A stretch of 27,258 bases of DNA from assembly GCA_002469895.1 (NCBI GenBank), contig DKOA01000064.1, forward strand, positions 14,177 to 41,434, given 5' to 3'. Position numbers and translations under genes: made by a program. Position 1 is the first letter of the stretch. Every line of letters starts with the position of its first letter. The notes beneath the pieces were generated by a model. That model did no database searches. It was not told where the DNA came from and saw only the letters and a list, made by a program, of their open reading frames with translations. This DNA comes from Opitutia bacterium UBA7374. GTDB lineage: Bacteria > Verrucomicrobiota > Verrucomicrobiia > Opitutales > Coraliomargaritaceae. Positions 7,206 through 16,112 of the stretch are shown one piece after another.

Positions 7206-9560
7206 ATGCGTATTGACCCGGAAAAGGGAAGCGTCCACCTGAGCATACGGGAATTGGCCGGGTTCCGCTGGGCACCCTCTCCGTCTTCGCTCAGCGCGGG
7301 GCCATGGCGGGCGGCCTTAGGTCAGCGCTGGCATGAAGCCGCACAGGAACAAACCCGCAGCTCACTTCCGGAAGCCCGCTTCGAAGTCCCCGTTGAGGCA
7401 GCCTGGCGACACCGGCGATGGACCTTCCATCTAAAGGGCCGGATCGATCAGGTACTCCCAATGGATGAATATTGGCTGATTCGCGAAGTTAAGACCGTAC
7501 GTACCCCACTGCCGGCTGATAAGTCCATCCTACTCGAAGCGTACTTCGACTACTTCGCACAAGTCGCCGGCTATCTCGCCATTTCCCGGATACTTCCGGA
7601 ATATAACGATCACGCCTTTAGGGCTCAGTTACAATTCATCAACATCGATGACGGCACAGTCCAAAACATCGACCTCGAACCCCCTGAAGAAGCCTACTTT
7701 ACCCAACAGCTGGATGCCCTGCTGCCCTATCTGGAGGATCGGCTTTCCGCCAGCAAACGCCTGCATGACCTAACCATCCAGCCGGCCTTCGCGACCTTGC
7801 GTCCGGGACAGGCCGACCTTTTGGAGCGTCTGGATACGGCCTCAAATGAATCAAAATATATACTGCTACAGGCACCAACAGGATTCGGGAAGACCGGAAT
7901 CGCTCTGCAATATGCCCTCGAAAAAATGAAGTCTGGCCACTACCAGCGATGCATCTACCTGACGAGTAAGTCGACAGGCCAATGGCAGGCAATCCGACAA
8001 ATCCAAGCGATGACCGGCAGCAACCTGCGTCACATTCAGATGCGCAACCGGGCCGAGCATTCGATCGAAAGCCCCGCGCATACCTGTAGCGGGGACAGCC
8101 GATGCGATCAGGATGCCGAGCATGCCTGGCAATCCGCAGGCCTATATCCACCCGAACTCTTCAGCGAGGGCACTCTGTCGATCGAGAATACAAAACGTCT
8201 GGGTACCGAACACGGCCTCTGTCCCTATGCCCTCACCCGTGCCTGCCTGCCTTTTGCGGAGATCTGGATCGCCGACAGCAACTACCTCTTTGCCCCATCA
8301 GTCCGGAATGTTTTCTTCTCTGCGACAAACTTTGACCCCGCCACCACGCTCCTCATTATTGATGAGGCACACAACTTGCCTAGTCGCGCAGCCGATGCTC
8401 TGAGTAACGACTTGCCCGATGGCGAACTTCTCTTCGCCCTCGACGCCCTTGCTGAAGCGGGTGCTTCCCGACGGCTTCAATCCATTGGACGGGAACTTTC
8501 CCATCGTATCGCGGCCCTCACCCAGAGCGGTGCGATCCCAACCAATGCACGCTACGAACTGCTCGATCTCTGTGAAGACTTTCAACGCACCCTGCTGCAA
8601 GAACGAATCGATTACCGGAGCGCTCAACCATTTGCCCTCGAACTCGCCTGGCGCGTCGCAGAAACCGCCCAGAAACTCGCCCAGCCAGAAGGTAGCTACC
8701 TACACTGGACGCCTCGCCGGGGAATCCTCCGCAGCACCTGTCTCGATCCCGCAAAATGGATTGAACAATGCCTCAATGAATTCGGTGGCTCCCTTCTGAT
8801 GTCTGCTACGCTCGACCCCATCTCGGAATTCATTGAAGCCTGTGGACTGGAGAACAACCGGCCGGCAGTTGCCCAAGGTCAAGCCCCCTGGCGCGAACAG
8901 GCCTATGACGTCGCCATCGACTGTCGCGTCGACACACGCCTGAAACAACGCGACCGACACTACCAAACAACAGCGGCAACAGCCGCTTATCTCGTGGCTC
9001 ACTCGCCCGGGCAGCCCATCGTCGTCTTTTTCTCTGCCTATCAGTACGCCGAGGCAGTCAATCACTACCTCGAAGCCCTGCAGCCGGGTATTCGAATCGC
9101 TCGGCAAGAACGTGGAAGCAATCAGCAAGAGCAGACGGAATTCATCGAACAAAGCTTACTCACTGCCGATGCCCTCTTTCTCATTCTCGGTTCGAGTTAT
9201 GCCGAGGGCATTGACCAACTCGGCGGACGCGTCCACACCGCCATGGTCGTGGGGCCTGCCCTACCCGAAGTCAACGCCGTGCAAGAAGCCCGTATGGATG
9301 CCCACACCTCCGCATCCAGAGAAGCGGCATTCCGTGCCGCCTACATAGTCCCTGCGATGCGGCGAATCCACCAAGCGCTTGGGCGCCTGGTTCGTGCTCC
9401 CGGCCAATCGGCCCGTATTCTACTGCATGGCAAACGCTTCGCCGAGCCAGCCTACGGTGAAGAATTAGCCCCCGAATACCGCGCCGAAGAGATGATCCAT
9501 AACGAGACAGATTTGCTCTGCTGGCTGGAAAAAGAACCACCGAGCCGAGCAACCGATTGA
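7206..9560 (+). CDS. RecB-like nuclease fused to XPD/DinG-type Fe-S helicase
   Basis: A 784-residue protein with two modules. The N-terminal part (about 1-185) carries the RecB/Cas4-type PD-(D/E)xK nuclease signs in order: WH-E at 42-44, GRID (D81), REVK (E94, K96) and the QxxxY motif (Q119, Y123). The rest is a superfamily 2 helicase of the Rad3/XPD/DinG group: a Q-motif-like LRPGQADLL (198-206), Walker A APTGFGKT (223-230), four cysteines C294, C300, C339 and C347 between motifs I and II that would hold the 4Fe-4S cluster, DEAH (386-389), MSATL in the middle, and a C-terminal QALGRLVRAP motif VI. I infer ATP-driven 5'-3' DNA unwinding with ssDNA cleavage, probably repair or processing. No CRISPR or defence partner lies nearby. 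The ATG at 7206 has no Shine-Dalgarno motif but begins just before the nuclease domain. The gene ends 4 bases from the convergent gene. Confidence 0.9.
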   Translation: MRIDPEKGSVHLSIRELAGFRWAPSPSSLSAGPWRAALGQRWHEAAQEQTRSSLPEARFEVPVEAAWRHRRWTFHLKGRIDQVLPMDEYWLIREVKTVRTPLPADKSILLEAYFDYFAQVAGYLAISRILPEYNDHAFRAQLQFINIDDGTVQNIDLEPPEEAYFTQQLDALLPYLEDRLSASKRLHDLTIQPAFATLRPGQADLLERLDTASNESKYILLQAPTGFGKTGIALQYALEKMKSGHYQRCIYLTSKSTGQWQAIRQIQAMTGSNLRHIQMRNRAEHSIESPAHTCSGDSRCDQDAEHAWQSAGLYPPELFSEGTLSIENTKRLGTEHGLCPYALTRACLPFAEIWIADSNYLFAPSVRNVFFSATNFDPATTLLIIDEAHNLPSRAADALSNDLPDGELLFALDALAEAGASRRLQSIGRELSHRIAALTQSGAIPTNARYELLDLCEDFQRTLLQERIDYRSAQPFALELAWRVAETAQKLAQPEGSYLHWTPRRGILRSTCLDPAKWIEQCLNEFGGSLLMSATLDPISEFIEACGLENNRPAVAQGQAPWREQAYDVAIDCRVDTRLKQRDRHYQTTAATAAYLVAHSPGQPIVVFFSAYQYAEAVNHYLEALQPGIRIARQERGSNQQEQTEFIEQSLLTADALFLILGSSYAEGIDQLGGRVHTAMVVGPALPEVNAVQEARMDAHTSASREAAFRAAYIVPAMRRIHQALGRLVRAPGQSARILLHGKRFAEPAYGEELAPEYRAEEMIHNETDLLCWLEKEPPSRATD

Positions 9561-9564
9561 CGAA

Positions 9565-10407
9565 TTACGGGCCCTCTTCGGTCTCCCCCGGCTTCATTCC
9601 CTGGTCTGTATAATATCCGGAAAGATCTCTCGGCGCTACCTTTTCCTGCGATAGATTAACCACTTTTTCCGGAGCATCCCGGATTAAGATGCTGTTGTAC
9701 TGAACTCGCCCATCTTTATTCAGGTCATTATAAAGCAATATCATCTTCCGATTGCCCCGGCGGAATACATATTTCTTTTTCTCTACGACATATGCTTCCT
9801 GCCCGTCGTATGCTGCCATTCGTAAGTCGACCACTGGCAGACCTTCTTCGATATCGACCTTAAAATTGTGCCCCCCCAGGCTGGGAAGGGTTTCCACCTG
9901 ATCGCTAACACCGGCACGGATCACATGACTGCTCAAATTTTGTATTCGCAAGTGATTTTTCCTGAAGTACTCCGGATCCATCTTAATCACTGAAGAATAC
10001 AATTTCCCGTTACTTCGCTTCCGTATAAAAATAATACGTCTGCCCGGTTTACCAAGGTCGACCTCTACCAGTAATTGTCGAAACACTTCGTTCTGTTGAC
10101 CGATCGTCTGACGAAAAAACTGAAGCCGTGGAGAGCCTCTATACGTAAAGAGAGGACTTAGCCCGTGGGCCTGCGCTTGAAGGGTGAAGACCTCGCCACC
10201 GCTCTCAAATTGCAGTTCGGTTGCGGGCGTTGACTGCATGCTTTTACTGTAATCGACATCATCAATGAGGAACACTTGAAACAAATAGCTTGGCAATTCC
10301 GCTTCCTCTGCATCTACGGGAATGAGTAGAAAAAAGAAAAAGGCTTGGCAAATAAGCAGAGGAAGCCTCCGGGATGCACGATTTCGAATGAATTGTGTGG
10401 TCGTCAT
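9565..10407 (-). CDS. Secreted protein of unknown function
   Basis: The family is not recognised. The 280 residues start with a basic n-region, a strongly hydrophobic core (LPLLICQAFFFFLLIPVDA) and a likely signal peptidase I site near residue 33. The mature part is predicted beta-rich and hydrophilic with no cysteines; it contains LYNDLNKDGRV, similar to an EF-hand/dockerin loop (D-x-N-x-D-G), so calcium binding is possible but unproven. The C-terminus is acidic and low complexity (GMKPGETEEGP). An AAGGA stands 7 bases before the ATG, a good ribosome binding site for this window. It converges on the helicase gene with a 4-base gap, and an open frame remnant lies just upstream on the same strand. 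Confidence 0.75.
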   Translation of the reverse strand: MTTTQFIRNRASRRLPLLICQAFFFFLLIPVDAEEAELPSYLFQVFLIDDVDYSKSMQSTPATELQFESGGEVFTLQAQAHGLSPLFTYRGSPRLQFFRQTIGQQNEVFRQLLVEVDLGKPGRRIIFIRKRSNGKLYSSVIKMDPEYFRKNHLRIQNLSSHVIRAGVSDQVETLPSLGGHNFKVDIEEGLPVVDLRMAAYDGQEAYVVEKKKYVFRRGNRKMILLYNDLNKDGRVQYNSILIRDAPEKVVNLSQEKVAPRDLSGYYTDQGMKPGETEEGP

Positions 10408-10450
10408 CTATGATTCCTTAAAGCGTCTGTAAAGTGATCAAATGGAAGCT

Positions 10451-10645
10451 CTAAATCTCGCCCGCCTCCAACCAACGAAAAGACAGGATCTTGAATTTCC
10501 TGCCAAACTGAAGATTGGTATCGTTTAATCCACTTGGCACATCGTTCTTATCATTGCCAAGACGATCGGTTGCTGCGTTGTTACCGTCGTTGATTCTTTG
10601 CACCGCATTGTATCCACTCTCATTGCCAAGACTATCGGTTGCTGC
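10451..10645 (-). pseudogene. Possible C-terminal remnant of an unknown gene
   Basis: On the minus strand an open frame reads into a TAG at 10453-10451. Its translation looks protein-like, with a repeated AATDxLGN motif (AATDSLGNESG and AATDRLGNDKND) and an ending of FGRKFKILSFRWLEAGEI. It has no convincing start and, upstream of about 10645, continues only as antisense to the symporter remnant. I infer a 5'-truncated gene tail. It lies 43 bases upstream of the secreted protein gene in the same direction. No family is recognised; chance openness remains possible. Confidence 0.3.
10551..10645. repeat. Imperfect direct repeat, 69-bp period
   Basis: A 26-base word starting TCATTGCCAAGAC (10551-10576) recurs at 10620-10645 with one mismatch. 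The period of 69 is a multiple of three, so on the minus strand it encodes the same AATDxLGN motif twice. The second copy ends where recognisable symporter sequence begins. Confidence 0.7.
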
Positions 10646-11112
10646 TCCTGATCGTCGCCTTAGTTGGTATGTACTTCACCCATATTCCCGGTCGCCCCTT
10701 CTTTGCACTTGCCATGAAGCCTCTCTTTGCCGTGGGAGAAGTCGGCTTCTGGGTACTCGTTATCTCTATGCGTGCCGATGTCTGCGACTGGGATGAATAT
10801 AACACCGGCAGACGCCGCGAAGGGACGATCTCAGCAGCTGCTAACTGGACCATAAAACTGACAATTTCTGCAGCTATCCTATTGGGCGGGATCATGCTCG
10901 AACACTATGTCGCCTTCGATAATAACTTACCGCAAGGCGCGGAACAAATGCCCGGAACGATGGATCGACTCCTTCTCGCCTACACCATGCCGCCGATCAT
11001 TGCCCTAATTGTAGCACTTTTTCTCATCGCGAAATATCCCCTCACAGAAAAATGCATGACCAAAGTCCGGGCCGAACTGGAGCAGCGCCGCGGAAAGACA
11101 GTGGACACATAG
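10639..11112 (+). pseudogene. GPH-family sugar:cation symporter, C-terminal remnant
   Basis: The frame gives 157 residues matching only the C-terminal third of glycoside-pentoside-hexuronide:cation symporters (MFS_2), which are usually about 450 residues. Membrane segments are visible at LLLIVALVGMYF, PLFAVGEVGFWVLVISM, IKLTISAAILLGGIML and PPIIALIVALFLIAKY. The conserved loop MRADVCDWDEYNTGRRREG with the following SAAANW is diagnostic. Upstream, the same frame meets a stop at 10591 and no transporter sequence is seen in any frame. The nominal start is a TTG inside a membrane segment. It is most likely a 5'-deleted pseudogene rather than a functional small protein. Confidence 0.8.
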
Positions 11113-11207
11113 AACAACCAGGGAGCATCCTTGATCAGGCAACTTGTTTTTAACCGTAGGCTGCATTGAGTAGAACGATAAAGATGCAACCAGACATCTG
11201 CGTGCGT

Positions 11208-11774
11208 CTATTTTTTCTGCATCTTGGCGTAAAAAAGGCCCACCAAGGCAAGCGCGTGACCAATCTCCCCCGACTGCGCCCAGGCATACACTTGCGCTTC
11301 CGGCAGGGCTCGCACTTCAATCTCCTCATGTTCATCCCAGGAAGTTCCCTCTTCCGATAAGCTGCAATCCTCCGCCAATATTATGTAGCAGCGGTTATTT
11401 AAAATTGCCGGATTCGGTCGACAACTTCCCAGAAGCCGTCCACGCATTGCCCGATAACCGGTCTCTTCCCGCAGTTCCCGCAGACCGGCCTCCACAGGAT
11501 CTTCCCCGGTATCAATGATTCCACCAGGCAACTCCCAGGACAACGCATCAATCCCCCAGCGAAACTGACGTACCAAAACAATCTCACCGGTTACAGTGCG
11601 TGCCACTACGACTGCCCAATCCCGCGAATTAATATAATAAAAATCACCTTCTTTACCATTCGACGGATGCCGGTAACGCCGTTCCCTCAGATCCCATACA
11701 CGGCAATTTTGGAGCAATTTGTCATCCAGCATATCCCAAGTCTGGGGAGACGACTGTTCGGAGTCCCCGCTCAT
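11208..11774 (-). CDS. Nudix hydrolase, ADP-ribose pyrophosphatase-like
   Basis: A 188-residue protein with a perfect Nudix box (GX5EX7REUXEEXGU) at residues 85-107: G85, E91, R99, E100, E103, E104, G106. The preceding VLVRQFRWGIDALSWELPGG is typical of the ADP-ribose/NDP-sugar pyrophosphatase branch, which cuts ADP-ribose to AMP and ribose 5-phosphate with Mg2+. The exact substrate is not settled. Its ATG overlaps the LysM gene stop by four bases (ATGA), so the two are translationally coupled. The thematic link to nadA and nadD (NAD turnover) is inference. Confidence 0.9.
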   Translation of the reverse strand: MSGDSEQSSPQTWDMLDDKLLQNCRVWDLRERRYRHPSNGKEGDFYYINSRDWAVVVARTVTGEIVLVRQFRWGIDALSWELPGGIIDTGEDPVEAGLRELREETGYRAMRGRLLGSCRPNPAILNNRCYIILAEDCSLSEEGTSWDEHEEIEVRALPEAQVYAWAQSGEIGHALALVGLFYAKMQKK

Positions 11775-12373
11775 TCGGCAGTCGGCACTACGATATTCTG
11801 ACCGATCCGTAATCGTCGCGGATCCACCCCCGGATTGGCATCCAGTAAAGCCTGTAGAGAAACCCCCATCTGCTGGGCAATTCTGGCAAAAGTATCTCCC
11901 GGTTCGATCAAATAACTACCCCCCTCGGCCGTGGAAGCTGCAACAGTAGCAACGCCCCCCGTATTGGTTGCCATGGCAGACCCTCCGCTCGATGAGGATC
12001 CCATACCGGCCAGCGCCTCCGCCGAATCAATAATCTGCTTGCGGTTGGCATTTATCTCTTCTGTTAGTTTACGAATCGCCTTCTCATTTTGGTTCGCATA
12101 AGCGGATGCCCGTTGCATGCGCGCATTGAGCGAACCCACGGCCTCGGCCAATTCCCCGACTTCTGCTTCCATCTGCTCGATCTGTTTTCCCAAACCCGCC
12201 ATGCCACTCACTCCCTCCGAGAGTGAATCACTCATCGGTGACAATCGGCGACTGGCATCCAGAGCAAAAAATAAGGCCGCTCCTCCCAGTAATAAAGCCA
12301 ACAAAGCAAGCGCGGACAGCATCCAGTTTGTTCCCGCAGGCTTGTCTTCCAAGGTATCATAGTCATCTTCCAT
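11771..12373 (-). CDS. Membrane-anchored LysM protein with coiled coil
   Basis: A 200-residue protein. An acidic N-terminus (MEDDYDTLEDK) is followed by one membrane segment at about 18-40 (MLSALALLALLLGGAALFFAL), then a helical, heptad-like stretch at about 50-120, a Gly/Ser-rich linker, and a C-terminal LysM domain at about 152-198 (YLIEPGDTFARIAQQMGVSLQ ... RLRIGQNIVVP). LysM binds N-acetylglucosamine-containing polymers such as peptidoglycan, so the domain should face the periplasm, tethered to the inner membrane. No enzymatic domain is seen. The stop overlaps the Nudix start (ATGA). It is divergent from the VTT gene, with 88 bases between starts. Confidence 0.85.
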   Translation of the reverse strand: MEDDYDTLEDKPAGTNWMLSALALLALLLGGAALFFALDASRRLSPMSDSLSEGVSGMAGLGKQIEQMEAEVGELAEAVGSLNARMQRASAYANQNEKAIRKLTEEINANRKQIIDSAEALAGMGSSSSGGSAMATNTGGVATVAASTAEGGSYLIEPGDTFARIAQQMGVSLQALLDANPGVDPRRLRIGQNIVVPTAE

Positions 12374-12461
12374 AAAATCATATGCTGAGTCTCAATACGC
12401 CGGAGGCAAGCACGCTTCCAAGTATTGCCAGTCGCTAAAAAACTACCAGCTTCCTCCGACA

Positions 12462-13157
12462 ATGAATAAAACCAAATGCGAGGCCCCCAAAAGCCATCCT
12501 TGGAAATGCCCCTTGCGCATGGCCCTACTACTCTCCTTCGCTGGTCTGGCACTATTTCTCCTTGTCCGTTCTGGGTCGTTGCCGGACAGCGAATCCCTTC
12601 TTGCCTCAATCCAATCGGCCCGCAGCTATCTTGAAAAAAATCCGGTGGCCCTAGTACTTGCCCTGACCATCCTACCCGGTCTTGGTGCTCCGATTAGCCC
12701 TTTGCTTATTCTCTTCGGAGTCGTCATCGGCCCTCTCTACGGACTTCCTGTCGCCTGCATTATTGGAGTCGCCGCCCAGTCCATCTGCACGGCCTGGACC
12801 TATTTCCTCTCCAGTGGGCCCCTTCGCGAATTCCTCAAAAAATCACTCCTGCGCAATCGAACCCTCCCCGAACTCACACCCGGAAACGCCGCCAAAATCT
12901 GTTTTATGGTGCGCATCGCCCCCGGTTTTCCCTACGCCCTGCAAAACGTCGTGCTCGGCGTTTTGAAAATGCGCTTCTCCACCTATTTACTGGTATCCAT
13001 ACCCGTACAAAGCATCTATACAGTCGGTTTTATCAGTTCCGGTGGTGCCTTCTTCGAAGGCAATACAAGCCAAGCCTTAACCGCTTTCCTCATTCTACTT
13101 GCCGCTATCTTCGCCCTCCGAATTATTCGTCAACGAAATAAAAACCATGATGGATGA
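12462..13157 (+). CDS. VTT/DedA-like (SNARE-associated) membrane protein
   Basis: A 231-residue integral membrane protein of the TVP38/TMEM64/DedA type (PF09335, VTT). The N-terminal membrane segment is at about 20-36. The family core reads LGAPISPLLILFGVVIGPLYG (about 74-94), with the paired glycines of the re-entrant loop, and later RIAPGFPYALQNVVLGVLKM, which carries the R-x-x-P and N...G signatures. A final hydrophobic segment and a basic tail (RIIRQRNKN) end the protein. Relatives act in lipid scrambling or membrane homeostasis; the substrate here is not known. The last 11 bases overlap xseA, suggesting coupled translation. Confidence 0.85.
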   Translation: MNKTKCEAPKSHPWKCPLRMALLLSFAGLALFLLVRSGSLPDSESLLASIQSARSYLEKNPVALVLALTILPGLGAPISPLLILFGVVIGPLYGLPVACIIGVAAQSICTAWTYFLSSGPLREFLKKSLLRNRTLPELTPGNAAKICFMVRIAPGFPYALQNVVLGVLKMRFSTYLLVSIPVQSIYTVGFISSGGAFFEGNTSQALTAFLILLAAIFALRIIRQRNKNHDG

Positions 13158-14508
13158 ATGGCTCCGCCCCGAAGCAACCGAAGTGCGTCAAGTCACCGAC
13201 CTGACCCGGCAGATTAAAGACTCCCTCGAGAGCGACTTTTCACGCATCTGGGTACAGGGAGAAGTTTCCAATCTGCGGCGACAAAGCTCCGGTCATCTCT
13301 ACTTCTCTCTAAAAGATGCCGGCAGCCAGTTGCCCTGCGTCCTCTTCGAGCGGGATGCCGCCCGGCAGGATTTTGTTATCGAAGAAGGCATGGAGCTCCT
13401 TCTCCTCGGCGACATCAGCGTCTACCTCCCACATGGACGCTATCAACTCGTCGCTAAAATTGCCCTGCAAGCCGGCCTCGGGCGCCTTCAGGCACAGTTT
13501 GAACAACTCAAACAAAAGCTCCACAAAGAAGGACTCTTTGAACCCTCCCGAAAAAAGCCGCTACCAGTCCTTCCTCAAAATATCGCGGTCATTACCTCCC
13601 CCACAGGGGCGGCTCTGCGCGATTTCCTCCGTATCCTCGAACGTCGACAATTCGGCGGTCGGGTCACCGTCTTTCCCACCCGCGTTCAAGGTAAAGGCGC
13701 CGCTGGGGAAATCGAAGCCATGCTCGAGCAAGCCGCTACCTTCAGCCCCGCCTTCGACCTTGTTGTCCTAACCCGTGGAGGTGGGAGCATTGAGGATCTC
13801 TGGGCCTTCAACGAAGAACCCCTCGCTCGCGCAGTTGCTCAATGCAGACTGCCCATTATCTCCGCCGTCGGTCATGAAATCGACCATGTTCTGACCGACT
13901 ATGCCGCCGACTTCCGGGCCGAAACACCCTCCGGTGCCGCTGAACACATCAGCTCATTGCAAAAAGAGACCCGACTTGCATTCGATCATGCGGGGCAAAG
14001 ACTCTGCCGGGCAGCACAAAGCGACTTACAGGAAGCCCTAAAACGTCAAAGTGATGCACAATTCCGCATCCGCATAATCGCTCCGCAAAAACAACTACAG
14101 GTGCTCCTCCTACAACTCGACGATGTCGAGAACCGTCTATTGCAGTCCGCTACAAATGCTTTCACCTCTCGTCAAAGTAGATTGGATGACAGAGCCAGAG
14201 CACTTAGCCTCCTCCACCCGCACAACCGCATTGCCCTGAACAGGGAACGAATGGAAAGTTTTCGACATCGGCTCACCGCAATTCCCCACGCCCTCCTAAA
14301 CCGCAAGGTCGAATACTGCGCCCAACTCAATCAGCGCCTGAAAAATAACCGGTTTCAATCCACCCTACGCCGAGGATATGTCCTACTCCGAAACCCACAA
14401 GGTAAGGTGATCGACTCACTAGCTGCACTACAACCTGAGCAATCACTCATCGCTACTTTCCACGATGGAGAGGCCAAACTCAACAAAACCGATCATACAA
14501 ATCCCTGA
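13147..14508 (+). CDS. xseA: Exodeoxyribonuclease VII large subunit XseA
   Basis: From the ATG at 13147 (another ATG follows immediately) the product is 453 residues, the normal size; the frame is open further upstream but without homology. The N-terminal OB-fold domain spans about 10-110 (IWVQGEVSNLRRQSSGHLYF, SLKDAGSQLPCVLFE). The catalytic core includes VITSPTGAALRDFLRILERR, VVLTRGGGSIEDLWAFNEEP, AVGHEIDHVLTDYAADFRA and TPSGAAEH. A long helical region follows, and the C-terminal RGYVLLRNPQGKVIDS segment is also typical. The enzyme, with several XseB subunits, degrades single-stranded DNA from both ends. No xseB follows in the 139 bases before the next gene, so xseB must be elsewhere. Confidence 0.96.
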   Translation: MMDEWLRPEATEVRQVTDLTRQIKDSLESDFSRIWVQGEVSNLRRQSSGHLYFSLKDAGSQLPCVLFERDAARQDFVIEEGMELLLLGDISVYLPHGRYQLVAKIALQAGLGRLQAQFEQLKQKLHKEGLFEPSRKKPLPVLPQNIAVITSPTGAALRDFLRILERRQFGGRVTVFPTRVQGKGAAGEIEAMLEQAATFSPAFDLVVLTRGGGSIEDLWAFNEEPLARAVAQCRLPIISAVGHEIDHVLTDYAADFRAETPSGAAEHISSLQKETRLAFDHAGQRLCRAAQSDLQEALKRQSDAQFRIRIIAPQKQLQVLLLQLDDVENRLLQSATNAFTSRQSRLDDRARALSLLHPHNRIALNRERMESFRHRLTAIPHALLNRKVEYCAQLNQRLKNNRFQSTLRRGYVLLRNPQGKVIDSLAALQPEQSLIATFHDGEAKLNKTDHTNP

Positions 14509-14647
14509 TTTTTCATTTTAGCTCGACCTTCCGACATCCTTCTATGCGAGATCCTCAAAGATTGCATCTTGTCCGCAGGGTGCTAACAATCTCAACCTAG
14601 CAAACCTTCTTGTTGCAATTAACGAAAAAACTTTCACAAAAGTAGAT

Positions 14648-15046
14648 ATGAAATTTACGAAGCAACTCCACCTCGTCCTCTTCGGGATAGCTACACTCTT
14701 CATTTCAGGTTGCGAGACTCAGGTCGCCATCGATCCGATCAGCGGCGTCGAACAGACAGCCCGCTATCAGGCAGGCTTTTTCTTCGGTGTCATTGAAGGC
14801 GAACTCGACCCAGCCTTCCGCACGACAATCCAGACATTGGATGAGCAGGGTTACTTTCGTACCGGTGAACGCCACGTCGAAACAGCCGTCTCCATCTTTG
14901 CCCGTAAGATCGGAGATGAGAAAATCGTCGTCCGTCTCAAGCAAACACCCGAAGCCGGAGAACTCGAAGTTCGCATTCGTGTCGGCAACATGGGCAACCT
15001 CGCCGAGTCCCAGACCATCTTCGCAGCAATCCGCGAAGCGCTCTAA
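14648..15046 (+). CDS. Small lipoprotein, DUF3568-like
   Basis: A 132-residue protein with a lipoprotein signal peptide: MKFTKQLHL, a hydrophobic core, and the lipobox FISG-C with the acylated Cys at position 22. The mature domain (about 30-130) has alternating strands and an RTTIQTLDEQGYF segment, and resembles DUF3568 proteins of PVC bacteria; the resemblance is from memory of the pattern, not a search. It probably sits in a membrane facing the periplasm. The function is unknown. A 139-base gap precedes it and an intrinsic terminator follows 20 bases after the stop, so it is probably transcribed alone. Confidence 0.8.
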   Translation: MKFTKQLHLVLFGIATLFISGCETQVAIDPISGVEQTARYQAGFFFGVIEGELDPAFRTTIQTLDEQGYFRTGERHVETAVSIFARKIGDEKIVVRLKQTPEAGELEVRIRVGNMGNLAESQTIFAAIREAL

Positions 15047-15066
15047 AGCAAAGCATTTTTACAATC

Positions 15067-15102
15067 AACCGCCCTTCCTGCATGGATCGGCGGTTTTTTA
15101 TT
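15067..15102 (+). terminator. Intrinsic terminator after the lipoprotein gene
   Basis: A perfect 7-base stem, AACCGCC at 15067-15073 with GGCGGTT at 15089-15095, encloses a 15-base loop and runs into a T tract (six T, then ATT). It is oriented to end plus-strand transcription from the lipoprotein gene, separating it from the kinase gene that begins at 15122. Confidence 0.85.
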
Positions 15103-15121
15103 CCCCAAGTTCAATCAACCT

Positions 15122-16108
<987 letters not shown>

Positions 16109-16112
16109 TCGC

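Noticed and set aside
7105..7275. 57-codon N-terminal extension of the decarboxylase
   Set aside because: The SDR nucleotide-binding motif begins right at the ATG at 7104; the extension overlaps the divergent helicase gene start.
10515..10796. Plus-strand 93-codon frame overlapping the symporter remnant
   Set aside because: It is out of frame with the clearly homologous symporter sequence and low in complexity (SLPRxSVAA repeats).
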